Source: Spisula solida
Taxonomy: Eukaryota > Mollusca > Bivalvia > Venerida > Mactridae
DNA: 64,000 nt
Reading direction: 5' to 3'
NCBI GenBank assembly: GCA_947247005.1
Contig: OX365955.1
Span: 2,738,001-2,802,000 of the forward strand
Positions 44,801 to 54,944 of this stretch are shown in pieces. Every line of letters starts with the position of its first letter. The stretch's first letter is position 1. Made by a program: the position numbers and the translations under genes. A model generated the notes under the pieces. That model did not search any database. It saw nothing but the letters and a program-made list of their open reading frames with translations, and was not told the DNA's origin.

Positions 44801-47772
44801 ATGAAACTCGGTCACAATGATCATCTCAAAAAAATCTAGATCAAGTTCGATACTGGGTCATCTGGGGTCAAAAACTAGGTCACAAGGTCAAATAATAGAA
44901 AAACCTTGTGTAGTCACTAGAGGTCACAGTTTTGGCCTGATCTTGACGAAACTTGGTCACAATGATCATCTCAACAAAATCTAGGTCAGGTCCGATATTG
45001 GTTTATTTGGGGTCAAAAACTAGGTCATTAGGTCAAATCATATAAAAACCTTTTGTAGTCACTAGAGGTCACAATATTTGCCTAATCTGTATAAAACTTG
45101 GTCACAATGATCATCTTAACAAAATCTAGGTTAAATTCGACAGGTGAGCGACCTAGGGCCCTTTGGGCCCTCTTGTTAAATGTTTGGTCATAAAACAGTC
45201 AATTTGACACCTACAGGGTTCCCACGGTCAAGGAAAAGTCAGGGAAAAACATAACTTTTTCAAGGTCAGGGAAAATTCAGGGAATTATGAAATTAGTCAG
45301 GGAAATTTGGAAATTGAGCAAAAGTCAGGGAAAAGTCAGGGAATTTTTCATTGAAGCTGTGGCTAAGTGTCATTTCCTATGAAGAAAATACCTAAGACTG
45401 AAAAAAATTCTCGCTCGCTATGCTCGCTCTGGGTATTTCTAAGTTGTATTTAATTAATGTTAATCAACAGCCTTAAATACTGCTAATCAAAACGCTTTTG
45501 TTCAATATAGAGCAAATATAGCCTCCTTTTCTCTATTTTATTGACATATTTTGCTCTAACAAAAGATGCCGATGTTGCCCGATCGCTCTAAAAAGTCAGG
45601 CAAAACTGCTCTGTGGCCAGGGAAAAATCAGGGAAAAGTCAGGGAAATTTGTCTTAGAAAATTTGTGGGAACCCTGACCTACTGATAATCATATACTGCT
45701 TAAAGTTTATTTACTTCCGCGTTTCATCAGCTTCGGTGGCCATTTTGAATAATTAATTTATGGCAGGTGTGTGCGAGAGCCGTTTTCGAAAAATCCGTTA
45801 TTTCATGAACATGGTCTAAAACGTCTTAAAATTAAATAAAACCTTTAGATATACCTTTACATAAGAAACAAACACGTTATTTTTGCTATAAATCATGCAG
45901 TGATTTTTCTTGAAGAAAATTAAGCGGCCTGTGCCTTTAAAATTGGGAAATTTTAGCGCGACAATTCGCGAAATTGGGAATTATTAAAAAAGTTGGTTTG
46001 GGTTAAAAGTGGCCATATTTAGTATTTTCTACTGATAACACACTAGTCATATTAGGCAACGACCTTTGCAAGTTAGAAAATATATTGTTTTGACTTTAAA
46101 ACAGCTACATGTATACTGTTGTTGCTTTGAAACCTGCGAGCACAAAAGGGGGAAAATATGCATACTTTTTGGAAAAAAATTAAGATTTTTTGGGAAAAAT
46201 GGAGGTTATTTTGCTAGGGGAAGGGGCCTGTATTCGGCCCCAAAAATAGCCCAAAATAATCACTGATGTAACTCCTATTTACACAATTAAATATTGTAAT
46301 CTACGCAGCCGACAACCTTTAAAAATGAAAACATTGATCACGTGGTTCGTTTCGGAACCCTTTGTTTTTATCCCATTCAAATAAATGGTGATCGTAAACA
46401 AAAACATTGAAATTGGACAGGTTTGAAACAATCGACGGAATTAATGGTATTTCTTGCGAAACATTTTGTTTTTTGGGATATATTGATAAAATATTGTCCA
46501 ATTGATAGGGTATCAATGATTATTTTGTTGAAAACGTGCGTTTTGTCATAAAACGAACGCGACTCAAACTGTGCCATTGACCTGTTGGGTTTCAAAGAAC
46601 AAACGGCTTTGACGATGAAATGGAATGATCATCGTCAAAGATCTTGGACTATATCTAGCCCAGTTCCCACTGTAAACGGTTTAACCGATAAAACTTACAG
46701 TTTTACTACAGAACTTTAAGTCAATTTAATATATTTTGTTTGCTTATTTCCAGGCGGTGTTGCAGTGGGTACGATCATTTTGATTGAAGAAGATACTTAC
46801 GGCAATTATGCTCGTCTGATGCTGAAATATTTCTCTGCGGAAGCTGTCATGACCGGCCACTCCCTACTGCTGGCTAGTGCTGATTTTGACCCACAACAAA
46901 TACTTAAAGAACTACCGGCACCTATAATTGATGACCCTGGTAAAAATGAGCCAGCAGTGGAGGATGTTACGGATGACACAGACAACATGAAAATAGCCTG
47001 GAGATATCGTCACCTTCCGAAGTTTCAATCCAACACAACAGGTGTGAAGTTTGGACATTATTACGATCTTTCAAAAACAATGGAAGACGAGCTTGTACAA
47101 ACTATCAAATTATCAACTGCTGATTCTAGTTTATATGAACAGGATAACGAACATAAAACTAAAAGTGTTAATACAGGCTATGATAGGTTGCTTAAGAAGA
47201 TACAGGATGTGATACATACAGGTGGATTTAGTACTGCAACGCCTTCAGAGAAAAGAAACATTTTACGAATTGCGTTACATTCTGTTGGATCGCCTCTATG
47301 GGGCGAGAATGGAGGACTGACTGAGAATGAAGTTTACAGTCCGGCCTTTCCTCGATTTCTTCTTGGACTAAGAGCTTTACTACGCACAGCCTACTCGTGT
47401 TGTATGATTACCGTACCAGCACACTTGTTTTGTGATAAGTCGTATATACGTCGACTTGAAAGGTTTTGTGACACTGTTATTGAAGTTGACAGTTTTGTTG
47501 GGTCTGATAAAGAAAAGAACCCTGCATACAAGGACTATCATGGGTTGTTTAATATCAAACAGTTACCATGCCTGAACTCACTCGTATGCAATATGCCAGA
47601 GTCATTAGATCTGGCCTTTAAATTAAGGAGAAAGAAGTTCACTATTGAGAAATTACATCTACCGCCAGACTTGTCCGAGACTGCTAACAGATCACAGGAA
47701 GATCCACTCAAAAATCTGAAACCTACCAGTGGGTGTGGCACATCTACTGGGACTAACAAACTGGATTTCTGA
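41799..47772 (+). CDS. ELP4: Elongator complex protein 4 (two exons)
   Basis: Exon 1 is 41799-41925 (43 residues from MTTSFQKKSRSKVV to SLDHILGG; donor GAG|GTATTG). Exon 2 is 46754-47772 (acceptor ttatttccag). The split Gly codon (g|gc) gives LGGGVAVGT, and the 381-residue product ends in TNKLDF. Family landmarks: STGIPSLDHILGGGVAVGT (RecA-like glycine loop), LIEEDTYGNYARLMLKYFSAEA, MKIAWRYRHLPK, FGHYYDLSKTM, RNILRIALHSVGSPLWG, YKDYHGLFNIKQLP and FTIEKLHLPPDLS. ELP4 forms the Elp456 ring of Elongator, which acts in wobble-uridine modification of tRNAs. Length is slightly below vertebrate ELP4 (a little over 400). The frame is intact, so the gene is probably functional. Unusually, some 90% of the coding sequence is one exon, and the intron is almost entirely transposon. 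Confidence 0.95.
42140..43925 (+). pseudogene. LINE 2: 5'-truncated jockey/CR1-type RT, one frameshift
   Basis: Begins in the N-terminal part of the RT (GRLLNDSKDKAQILVDQF). Blocks: KAQGPDMIPNLVLK, WRNANVAPVFKKGD, NYRPVSLTCVTCKLLEHI, NHGFRSGFSCETQL, LDFSKAFDTVPH, SGVPQGTVLGPLLF and FADD (42986-42997). A 1-nt insertion near 43207-43210 breaks GV-TISEDLKWSSHI. Reading resumes in the next frame to 43847 (LEYSSIIWDPYY, PLEDRRKANRLV, FFPKTILDWNKL). The catalytic core is intact; the endonuclease is absent. Lies in sense orientation within the ELP4 intron. Confidence 0.9.
44085..45177 (-). mobile_element. Tandem-core element, family 1, complete
   Basis: Minus orientation. 5' end AACAAGAGGGCCC-AAA-GGGCCC hairpin (45148-45177), 'tcgctcacctg', about seven units of 145 bp, GGACGACGGAC stretch, palindrome and A9 (44085-44093). 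Copy A gives the approximate empty site; the junctions align within a few bases but no target duplication is evident. Confidence 0.85.
45214..45676. mobile_element. 463-bp TIR element, 5-bp duplication
   Basis: Perfect 12-bp ends CAGGGTTCCCAC...GTGGGAACCCTG flanked by ACCTA (45209-45213, 45677-45681). The empty site (single ACCTA in reverse complement) is at about 27866-27880 in copy A. The interior holds many 'agtcagggaaa' repeats. CAGGG ends with a 5-bp duplication suggest the hAT5 subgroup, like the element at 27927. Confidence 0.9.
45898..46265. mobile_element. 368-bp TIR element, 3-bp duplication
   Basis: Ends CAGTGATTTTT and, in reverse complement, CAGTGATTATT; flanked by ATG (45895-45897, 46266-46268). 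The empty site 'catgatttatagc' context lies at about 27640-27650 in copy A. Superfamily not assigned. No coding capacity. Confidence 0.82.
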
Positions 47773-47779
47773 TGTATGA

Positions 47780-47785
47780 AATAAA
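47780..47785 (+). terminator. ELP4 polyadenylation signal
   Basis: AATAAA 8 nt after the ELP4 stop codon, with a second AATAAA at 47788-47793. Gives an unusually short 3'UTR if used. Confidence 0.6.
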
Positions 47786-47894
47786 CAATAAACTAGTGTA
47801 TGTGACTCTAACACACTAGATGCCTCTTGCTACCTTAAGAACTGATTATTGATATATTTGGTATAAAAACCTTGTCATAATTTATTATCAAGAT

Positions 47895-48780
47895 TATGCT
47901 GATCATGTAATTGATGCTGATCATGTAATTGATGCTGATCATGTTATTGTAGCAACCCCAGCTGATAAGCATGTACTGTTAAGAATTTGGTAAAATTCAT
48001 TACCTGGTGTAGCAAATCTTAATTTTACAAGTTCATGTATACATATTTTAAAACAGAATTAAATTATCTTTCTGATGGTAGTAATATTTTTTATCGAAGA
48101 GTCAAGAAAATAGTTTAAACATTTTGAGTTAAAATCGATTTTCGACGATATTTTCGGCCATCTGGTAAAATCACAGTTTCTGCCATGCACTATATGTGTG
48201 CATGTTACATCACGCCACATGCGGGTGCATTGGTAAAGGTTCTGTAACTTCTGTAATTGATTTAGGTCATGTAATTGCTTAAGGTCCTGCAATGCATGAA
48301 GGTCCTGTAATATATAACATATGTCTTGACAAGTTGTAATTGTTGCTAGTCCTGTAACAAATGTGTAACTATTAATGTAATATTGATAAGTGTCATGTAA
48401 TTGATGTTAAATTTGTTATTGATGAATGTTATATAAGTTTTAAGGTAGGTATTGTTATTAATGAAGTTTATGTAATTGATGAAGGTCTTGCAATTGATTT
48501 CGGTAAAGTAATTGAATTTGATGCAGATCTTGTAATTGTTGCTGACCCTGTTACCTGTAATTGTTGAAGCTTGCAAATGATGAAGGTCTTGTAATTGATG
48601 TAGGTCTTGTCATTGTTGCTGGTCCTGTAATTGATGTAGGTCTTGCAATTGTTGCTGGTCCTGTAATTGATGTAGGTCTTGCAATTGTTGCTGGTCCTGT
48701 AAATGATGTTGGCCATGATATTGATTAATGGCATGTAATTGATGCTGACCATGTAAATGATGCAGGTAATTGATATAATA
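47895..48780. repeat. 18/36-bp degenerate minisatellite
   Basis: Starts with three copies of 'gctgatcatgtaattgat' (47897-47950) and resumes at 48240-48780 as 'cctgtaattgatgtaggt' and 'cttgcaattgttgctggt' alternating to give a 36-bp unit. ORFs on the minus strand (QLQDLHQLQDQQ-like) are repeat-derived. Confidence 0.85.
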
Positions 48781-48859
48781 TCTTGTATGACAGTACATGC
48801 GTGTGACACTACTGAATAATAAATAATTGTATAAACCAATCTGTGTTCTGTAGCTGTAC

Positions 48860-50300
48860 AAAGTGGCTAGGTGAGCTTTTGTGATCACTCTTTGCCTGTC
48901 CATTATTTGCTTGTGTAGACTCTAGAGGTCTCAAGTTTGGCCTGATCTTTATGAATCTTGGTAACAATGAACAACCCAAAATCTAGGTCAAGAACGATTT
49001 TTGGTCATCTGCCGTTACAAACTAGGTCACTAGGTCAAATCATAGACTTACCCTGTGCAGACAGGTCACAATGTTGGCATATATACTTTATGGAAGGTGG
49101 TCACTTTGATCATCTGTGGAATCTAGGTCAAATTTGATACTCTTGTTATCTTGTTTCATAAACTAGGTCAATAGGTCAAATCATAGATAAACATTGTGTA
49201 GTCACTATAGGTCCACAATTGCAGCATTATCTTTATGAAACATGGTCACTATGATCATCTCGCCAAAATCTAGGTCATGTTAAAAATATTATGTCATCTG
49301 GTGTAAAAAACTATGACAGTAGGACTAGGTCAAATCATAGAACACTCTTGTGCAGTCACTAGAGGTCACTAGTTTGGCCTTATGTTTATGAAACTTGGTT
49401 GCAATGAACATATCTACTAAATTTATATCAGCCTGGATATAAGGTCAAATAAGGGTAAAAACTAGGTCACCATGTCAAATCATAGAGTAACCTTGTGCAG
49501 ACACTACAGGACAATTTTGACATAATCTAGGTTAAATTTGATAGTGTGTTATGTTGGTTCTAAAACTAGGTCACTATGTCAAATCCTAGACAAACCATGT
49601 GTAGTCACTATACTAATAGACAAACCATGTGTAGTCACTATACTCATAGACAAACCATGTGTAGTCACTATACTCATATAGACAAACCATGTGTAGTCAC
49701 TATACTCATATACAAACCATGTGTTGTCACTATACTCATAGACAAACCATGTGTAGTCACTATACTCATATACAAACCATGTGTTGTCACTATACTCATA
49801 GACAAACCATGTGTAGTCACTATACTCATAGACAAACCGTGTGTAGTCACTATACTCATATAGACAAACCATGTGTAGTCACTATACTCATAGACAAACC
49901 ATGTGTAGTCACTATACTCATATAGACAAACCATGTGTAGTCACTATACTCATAGACAAACCATGTGTAGTCACTATACTCATATAGACAAACCATGTGT
50001 AGTCACTATACTCATAGACAAACCATGTGTAGTCACTATACTCATATAGACAAACCATGTGTAGTCACTATACTCATAGACAAACCATGTGTAGTCACTA
50101 TACTCATAGACAAACCATGTGTAGTCACTATACATGTAGGTCCACAATTGTAGTAAATATATTACCTTTTTAAAACGTGGTAACAATGGCCATCCCTGCT
50201 AAATCAAGGTACAAAGGTTCATTATTGGGTCACCTGATATCCAAAACTAGGTCACTAGATCTCTGAAATGAACTTTGACCTTGATATTTACCTATTGAAC
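48860..50300 (-). mobile_element. Tandem-core element, family 1, decayed, with a nested expansion
   Basis: Minus orientation. The 3' palindrome is reduced ('aagtggctaggtgagctttt') and units of about 145 bp are diverged. A 30-bp segment of one unit has expanded into a separate array (49590-50131). The 5' hairpin end is not recognisable. Confidence 0.75.
49590..50131. repeat. 30/32-bp minisatellite born inside a family 1 core unit
   Basis: About 18 copies of 'tagacaaaccatgtgtagtc' + 'actatactca', some with an extra 'ta'. The unit derives from the family 1 core phrase 'atagaaaaaccttgtgtagt' + 'cactaga'. Confidence 0.93.
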
Positions 50301-50889
50301 TACTTTCACATCATAAAACTAATTTCTAGTGAAACGTGATTTGATTGTTTGTCTCAGTACAATCTCAATTGAGTTTGAAATTAGGTAATCATTGTCTAAT
50401 TTCAAACTCAATTGACCTACCGACCTAGTTTTCGACCCAAAGTTTGGGTCGAAAGCTAGGTCAGTAGGTCGAGTCAACAGAAATTCTTCTGAACACTCGA
50501 TGCCACATGCTTGATTCAATCTTTATGAAATACAATCAAAATAATTGCTTGTACGAAATCTCGGACAGGTTTGAAAATGGGTCACATAGGATCAATTATA
50601 GGTAGGTATAATTATAAATGAACTATTGCAGTGCGACCTAGCGCGATGTAATCCACATGAAATAACCACTTATTGCTATTTTCAGCATTCAATCTTGGGT
50701 GAATCGAAGAGTGTTGAAAACTGCTATGCGTTCAAATGAACAGGGTTTAAATAACCCTGTTAAAATATGGATGTTAAGCGTCTACGAGTCACGATTTTGC
50801 TTCAATCTGCATGAAACTTTATCAGCATGCACAGACGATTCAAAGTCATGTATACAGTGCAGCAATACCACCTGCATTTGACGTCACTT
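50301..50889. other. No gene recognised
   Basis: Contains an inverted pair 'ctaatttcaaactcaattga' / 'tcaattgagtttgaaattag' near 50365-50415 and a second one around 'gacctacc.gacctagtttt' (50414-50470). These are likely remnants of family 1 core sequence. Confidence 0.45.
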
Positions 50890-51600
50890 AAGGCTGACCT
50901 TAGAAAACGAAAATAGCCGTAACTTTTTATTTCTTTACTGATTTCTATGAAACATACGCCAGTCTAAGGGAAAGAATGTAAGCTTTCCACGAAATGTATG
51001 ATCCTATCTACACCTGGGCCGTTCAGTTTCCAGCACCCTGTGGAACATTGGAAAAGAAGGCGGCTCGAAAAAATATCCGGTCGCCATACATTGCACAACC
51101 ACTCCAAAGGTTTCCCAGGGTGCTGGTAAAAACGGCTCAGCTGCTGAAAGAAATCCACAGCATTAGAAAGACGAGACTCTTTTGAACAGTTTCTGAAAAT
51201 TTGAGCAAAATATAACATCAAATTACAAAGTTACAGACTTTTAAAACTAACCACTCCCCCTACTTTGTTAGTGACGTCGCAAACGCCATTCAAACGTTAT
51301 TTGACGTTACGTTAACAAGAAGTTCATAAATCCAGTATTTGATGAGTTCTTGACGTAAATTTTTTCAAAATTGAATCACACATTTTAGAATTATTTTCCT
51401 TTTTAACAAAACATATATAAATCGTGAATTTTAGCTTTAAGAGAAACGTAGCTAAAGTTTTCAACCACTAACCCCTCGTTTTCTCAATATGGATACTCTT
51501 TAGAAATTGGTCACCATAGCAACGACAGAAGATAATTTAACATGATTCCTGAAAAAAAAATCTAAGACATAGTTCTATATTATCCAAGAACTTAAACTTT
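50890..51600 (-). mobile_element. Diverged second copy of the 3394-4003 MITE
   Basis: Matches the reverse complement of 3394-4003 in several blocks, for example 'gtgacgtcgcaaa' and 'aaattggtcaccatagcaac'. It contains an additional segment (about 51034-51124) bounded by CCAGCACCCTG...CAGGGTGCTGG, probably a further small insertion that creates the open frames there. Confidence 0.6.
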
Positions 51601-51615
51601 AATCAAAGAGCATGC

Positions 51616-52849
51616 CTTTTTAGCTCACCTGTCACAAAGTGACAGAGTGAGCTTTTGTGATCACTCGTCGTCCGTCCGTCGTCCGTCCGTCCGTCCGTCA
51701 ACAATTGGCTTGTGTAGACACTAGAGGTCACAATTTTAGCCTAATCTTTATGAAACTTGGTCACAATGATCATCTCAACAAAATCTAGGCCAAGTTCGAT
51801 ATTGGGTCATCTGGGGTCAAAAACTAGGTCACTAGGTCAAATTATAGAAAAACCTTGTGTAGTCACTAGAGGTGACAATTTTGACTTAATATTTATAAAA
51901 CTTAGTCACAATGATTATCCTAACAAAATCTAGGTCAAGTTCGATATTGGGTCATCCGGGGTCAAAAACTAGGTCACAAGGTCAAATCATAGAAAAACCT
52001 TGTGTAGTCACTAGAGGTCAAATTTTTTACTTAATCTTCATGAAACTTGGTCACAATGATCATCTCAACAAAATCTAGGTCAAGTTCGATATTGGGTCAT
52101 CCGGGGACAAAAACTAGGTCACAAGGTCAAATCATAGAAAAACCTTGTGTAGTCACTAGAGGTCACATTTTTGGTCTTATCTTTACATAATTCGGTCACA
52201 ATGATCATCTCAATAAAATCTAGGTCAAGTTCGATAATGGGTCATCAAGGGTCAAAAACTAGGTCACAAGGTCAAATCATAGAAAAACCTTGTGTAGTCA
52301 CTAGAGGTCACAGTTTTGACCTGATCTTTATGAAACTTGTTCACAATGATCATCTCAACAAAATCTAGGTCAAGTTCGATATTGGGTCATCCGGGGTAAA
52401 AAACTAGGTCACAAGGTCAAATCATAGAAAAACCTTGTGTAGTCACTAGAGGTCACATTTTTGGTCTTATCTTTACAAAATTCGGTCACAATGATCATCT
52501 CAATAAAATCTAGGTCAAGTTCGATAATGGGTCATCCGGGGTAAAAAACTAGGTCACAAGGTCAAATCATAGAAAAACCTTGTGTAGTCACTAGAGGTCA
52601 CAGTTTTGGCTTGATCTTTACGAAACTTGGTCACAATGATCATCTCACAAAATCTAGGTCAAGTTCGATATTGGGTCATCTGGGGTAAAAAAATAGGTAA
52701 TTAGGTCAATCATATAAAAACCTTGTGTAGTCACTAGAGGTCACAATATTGGCCTAATCTGTATAAAACTTGGTCACAATGATCATCTCAACAAATTGTA
52801 GGTCAAGTTCGACAGGTGAGCGACCTAGGGCCCTTTGGGCCCTCTTGTT
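51616..52849 (-). mobile_element. Tandem-core element, family 1, complete
   Basis: Minus orientation. AACAAGAGGGCCC-AAA-GGGCCC end at 52820-52849, about eight well-preserved units of 145 bp, a GGACGGACGGACGG-rich stretch at 51665-51700, palindrome and A5 at 51616-51655. The most intact copy in the window. Confidence 0.88.
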
Positions 52850-53201
52850 TGTTTTCTTAACCTTATTACATAAATAGCCTGTTCCCGAAACTATGTTATC
52901 TCCCTTGGTAAATCCTCGATAACGTCCCCTGTTATCAATTTTTCTACTTCCGTGGTGTCCTGATAAGATCGGTTCATATAGTTACATAGAACAAAATGCA
53001 GTTATTTTAAGTATCTAGCTTACAAAAGTGTTTTTTCTTGTTTTGTTTTTGGTATTATCGGATAGAAAAATTACGTTTGTATCCCATACTGCTGTATTAC
53101 ATTAGAATATTGCGAAATTAATTAAATCTATACGGAACAAATAAAAGTATAGGATCTACGGCGGTAAACAAAAACATATTTGAAACTAACGAACATACGA
53201 A
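52850..53201. other. No gene recognised
   Basis: AT-rich spacer before the duplicated block at 53202. Confidence 0.45.
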
Positions 53202-53367
53202 GAATATTGTTTGTTCGCTTATCACGATAATAATCTTTGAAAGTATCTGGTAAAATTAAGCAAACTGTTTTATTTTTCATGTGCTCCATAGTTTTTTTAA
53301 TTATTAAAAGTGAAGTAATTAAATTATTCAACGTCAATCTCTCCAGCGTACTTTTATTTTGATATAT
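53202..53367. repeat. 166-bp duplicated block P1 (source copy)
   Basis: Apparently identical to 62145-62310 in the same orientation. Reads open on the minus strand (KSTLERLTLNNLITSLLI...), but no gene context was recognised. Followed by a (taaca)n-like stretch that may be the tail of an older LINE. Confidence 0.9.
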
Positions 53368-53669
53368 AACATAACATAACATATATTTTATTAACATTAA
53401 ATTGCATACATACAATTTATAGTCAATTAATACAATAATGTATGTAAAACATAAAACATGATAACAACTTCTTATCTGAGAAGATTCAGCAAAAATATTC
53501 AGGCCTAAATATTATGCAATGTATATTTCTTATTAATACTTCCGGTCACGTGAACATGGCGGTCATGAAAAATTGAAGAAATATCAGAAAACTAACATTT
53601 TAAACTACAGCCTCGGAAGATCACATCAGAAAGGGTTTATTCTTGGACAATTTGTGGTATGTTATACAT

Positions 53670-54944
53670 ATGTCTGATGTTCGTATGAAAAAAAGGCGTA
53701 GGCGGAGCACCAAAGGATCAAATTCCAACGACGTTTCCGAAACAAAGGAACAGGTAGAATCCAATATGGCGGCTAACGCGAAAACTAGTAAAACTTTACC
53801 TGTTAAGCCTCCTGATGTAACACCAAATGATCCAACTCCTCAACATATAGGACCAACAACCAGTACGAGTTCTGTATTTAATGTTGGAAATCTTGGAGGT
53901 CCAGCAATAAATCCGTTTTTGGTATATACACAACCGGACCAACAGGCGAATAAGAATGCTCCTACATATCATAATCCAAACCAAGCACATATGATGCCAA
54001 TGAATACTGACTTAAATTCCAAAATAGACATTATACTGTCGAAAGTGTCCAAATTAGATGCAATTGAAAAGCAGCAAGCCACTATAGTCAGTCGTTTGAA
54101 TATGATAGACGCTAAAATCCTAGACAACAAACAATTGATTACAAATGCACAAAGTAAAATCAACGAAATTGAAAGCACCACTTCTTTCCTTAGCCAAGTT
54201 TATGACAAGGTCAAAACCAGCAATGAAATGTGTAGCACAGAAATTAAAAAGCTACAGGGTGAGGTAAAAGTATTATCTACAGCAAACACTAACTTATCCA
54301 AAGCTAACAATGAACTAGCAGATGACATTCTAGATCTAAAATGTAGATCTATGAGGGACAACATGGTTTTTCTTGGAATACCTGAATCGACGAGCACCTT
54401 CGTACCAGTATCAGACCCGAACATGGCAACCAACACATCCCAATCAGGGGAGGTAATTGAATCAACAGACGCCTCCATACCCGTATCACAACAATCCATG
54501 GAAACTAACTCCTCACAACCAGGGGAGGTAAATGCTTCGACAAACGTGTTAAATGGTTCTTATGCAAATGCTGTTTCTGAAAATTGTGCTGAAAAAGTGT
54601 TCATGTTCTGCGAACAAGTGCTTAACATACATGATGCTAGATCAAAGATAAAAATAGACCGAGCTCATCGATCCCCAGGCAAACAGTTAGCTGGTAAAAA
54701 TCGTGCCATCATTGTGAAATTTCTCGACACCGATTCCAAAGTTCATATTAAATCAGCCTTGAGAAGCGTTTGGTTAAACAAAACACCTTACGCAGTATTC
54801 GACCAACTGCCGCGTGAAGTGCAGGATCGTAGAAAAGCGCTAATTCCAATACGAGACAAAGCCAAGACTGAAGGGAAACGTGTTTCACTTGTCAGAGATA
54901 AACTGTACATTAACAATCAGCTATACGTACCTGGCAATAATTAG
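53670..54944 (+). CDS. LINE ORF1 protein (L1-ORF1-like)
   Basis: First ATG at 53670 gives 424 residues. Order: a basic start (MKKRRRRSTKG), a Pro/Thr/Asn-rich linker, then a coiled-coil-like region of heptads (about residues 110-215: SKIDIILSKVSKLDAIEKQQ...NNELADDILDLK), CRSMRDNMVFLGIPE, an acidic insert, and a C-terminal domain with KIKIDRAHR, RAIIVKFLD and LPREVQDRRKALIPI. The coil plus RRM-like plus CTD order is that of L1-type ORF1 RNA chaperones. The stop is TAG, and the same frame continues open into the endonuclease. The 5'UTR has a YY1-like 'aacatggcggtc' at 53554-53566. Confidence 0.85.
   Translation: MSDVRMKKRRRRSTKGSNSNDVSETKEQVESNMAANAKTSKTLPVKPPDVTPNDPTPQHIGPTTSTSSVFNVGNLGGPAINPFLVYTQPDQQANKNAPTYHNPNQAHMMPMNTDLNSKIDIILSKVSKLDAIEKQQATIVSRLNMIDAKILDNKQLITNAQSKINEIESTTSFLSQVYDKVKTSNEMCSTEIKKLQGEVKVLSTANTNLSKANNELADDILDLKCRSMRDNMVFLGIPESTSTFVPVSDPNMATNTSQSGEVIESTDASIPVSQQSMETNSSQPGEVNASTNVLNGSYANAVSENCAEKVFMFCEQVLNIHDARSKIKIDRAHRSPGKQLAGKNRAIIVKFLDTDSKVHIKSALRSVWLNKTPYAVFDQLPREVQDRRKALIPIRDKAKTEGKRVSLVRDKLYINNQLYVPGNN

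Larger units (their letters stand above)
43940..46654. mobile_element. Composite repeat, copy B (three nested insertions)
   Basis: Reverse complement of copy A (27268-30251) outside the insertions: 43940-44084, 45178-45213, 45682-45897 and 46269-46654. Carries a tandem-core element and two TIR elements that copy A lacks, and lacks copy A's foldback element. It ends about 100 bp before ELP4 exon 2. Confidence 0.85.
41926..46753 (+). other. ELP4 intron 1
   Basis: 4828-bp GT...AG intron. Occupied by LINE 2 (about 42140-43925) and composite copy B (43940-46654) with three insertions. Only about 300 bp at the edges is not recognisably mobile. Confidence 0.9.

Noticed and set aside
44085..45177. 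Helitron with a canonical 3' CTRR end
   Set aside because: The 3' palindrome runs into CTAAAA, which could be read as CTAA, but families 2-4 with the same plan lack CTRR and no A|T insertion without duplication could be proven.
50994..51221. Opposed ORFs of 63-85 codons
   Set aside because: They overlap a small CCAGCACCCTG-bounded insertion within a MITE copy; no splice or protein evidence.
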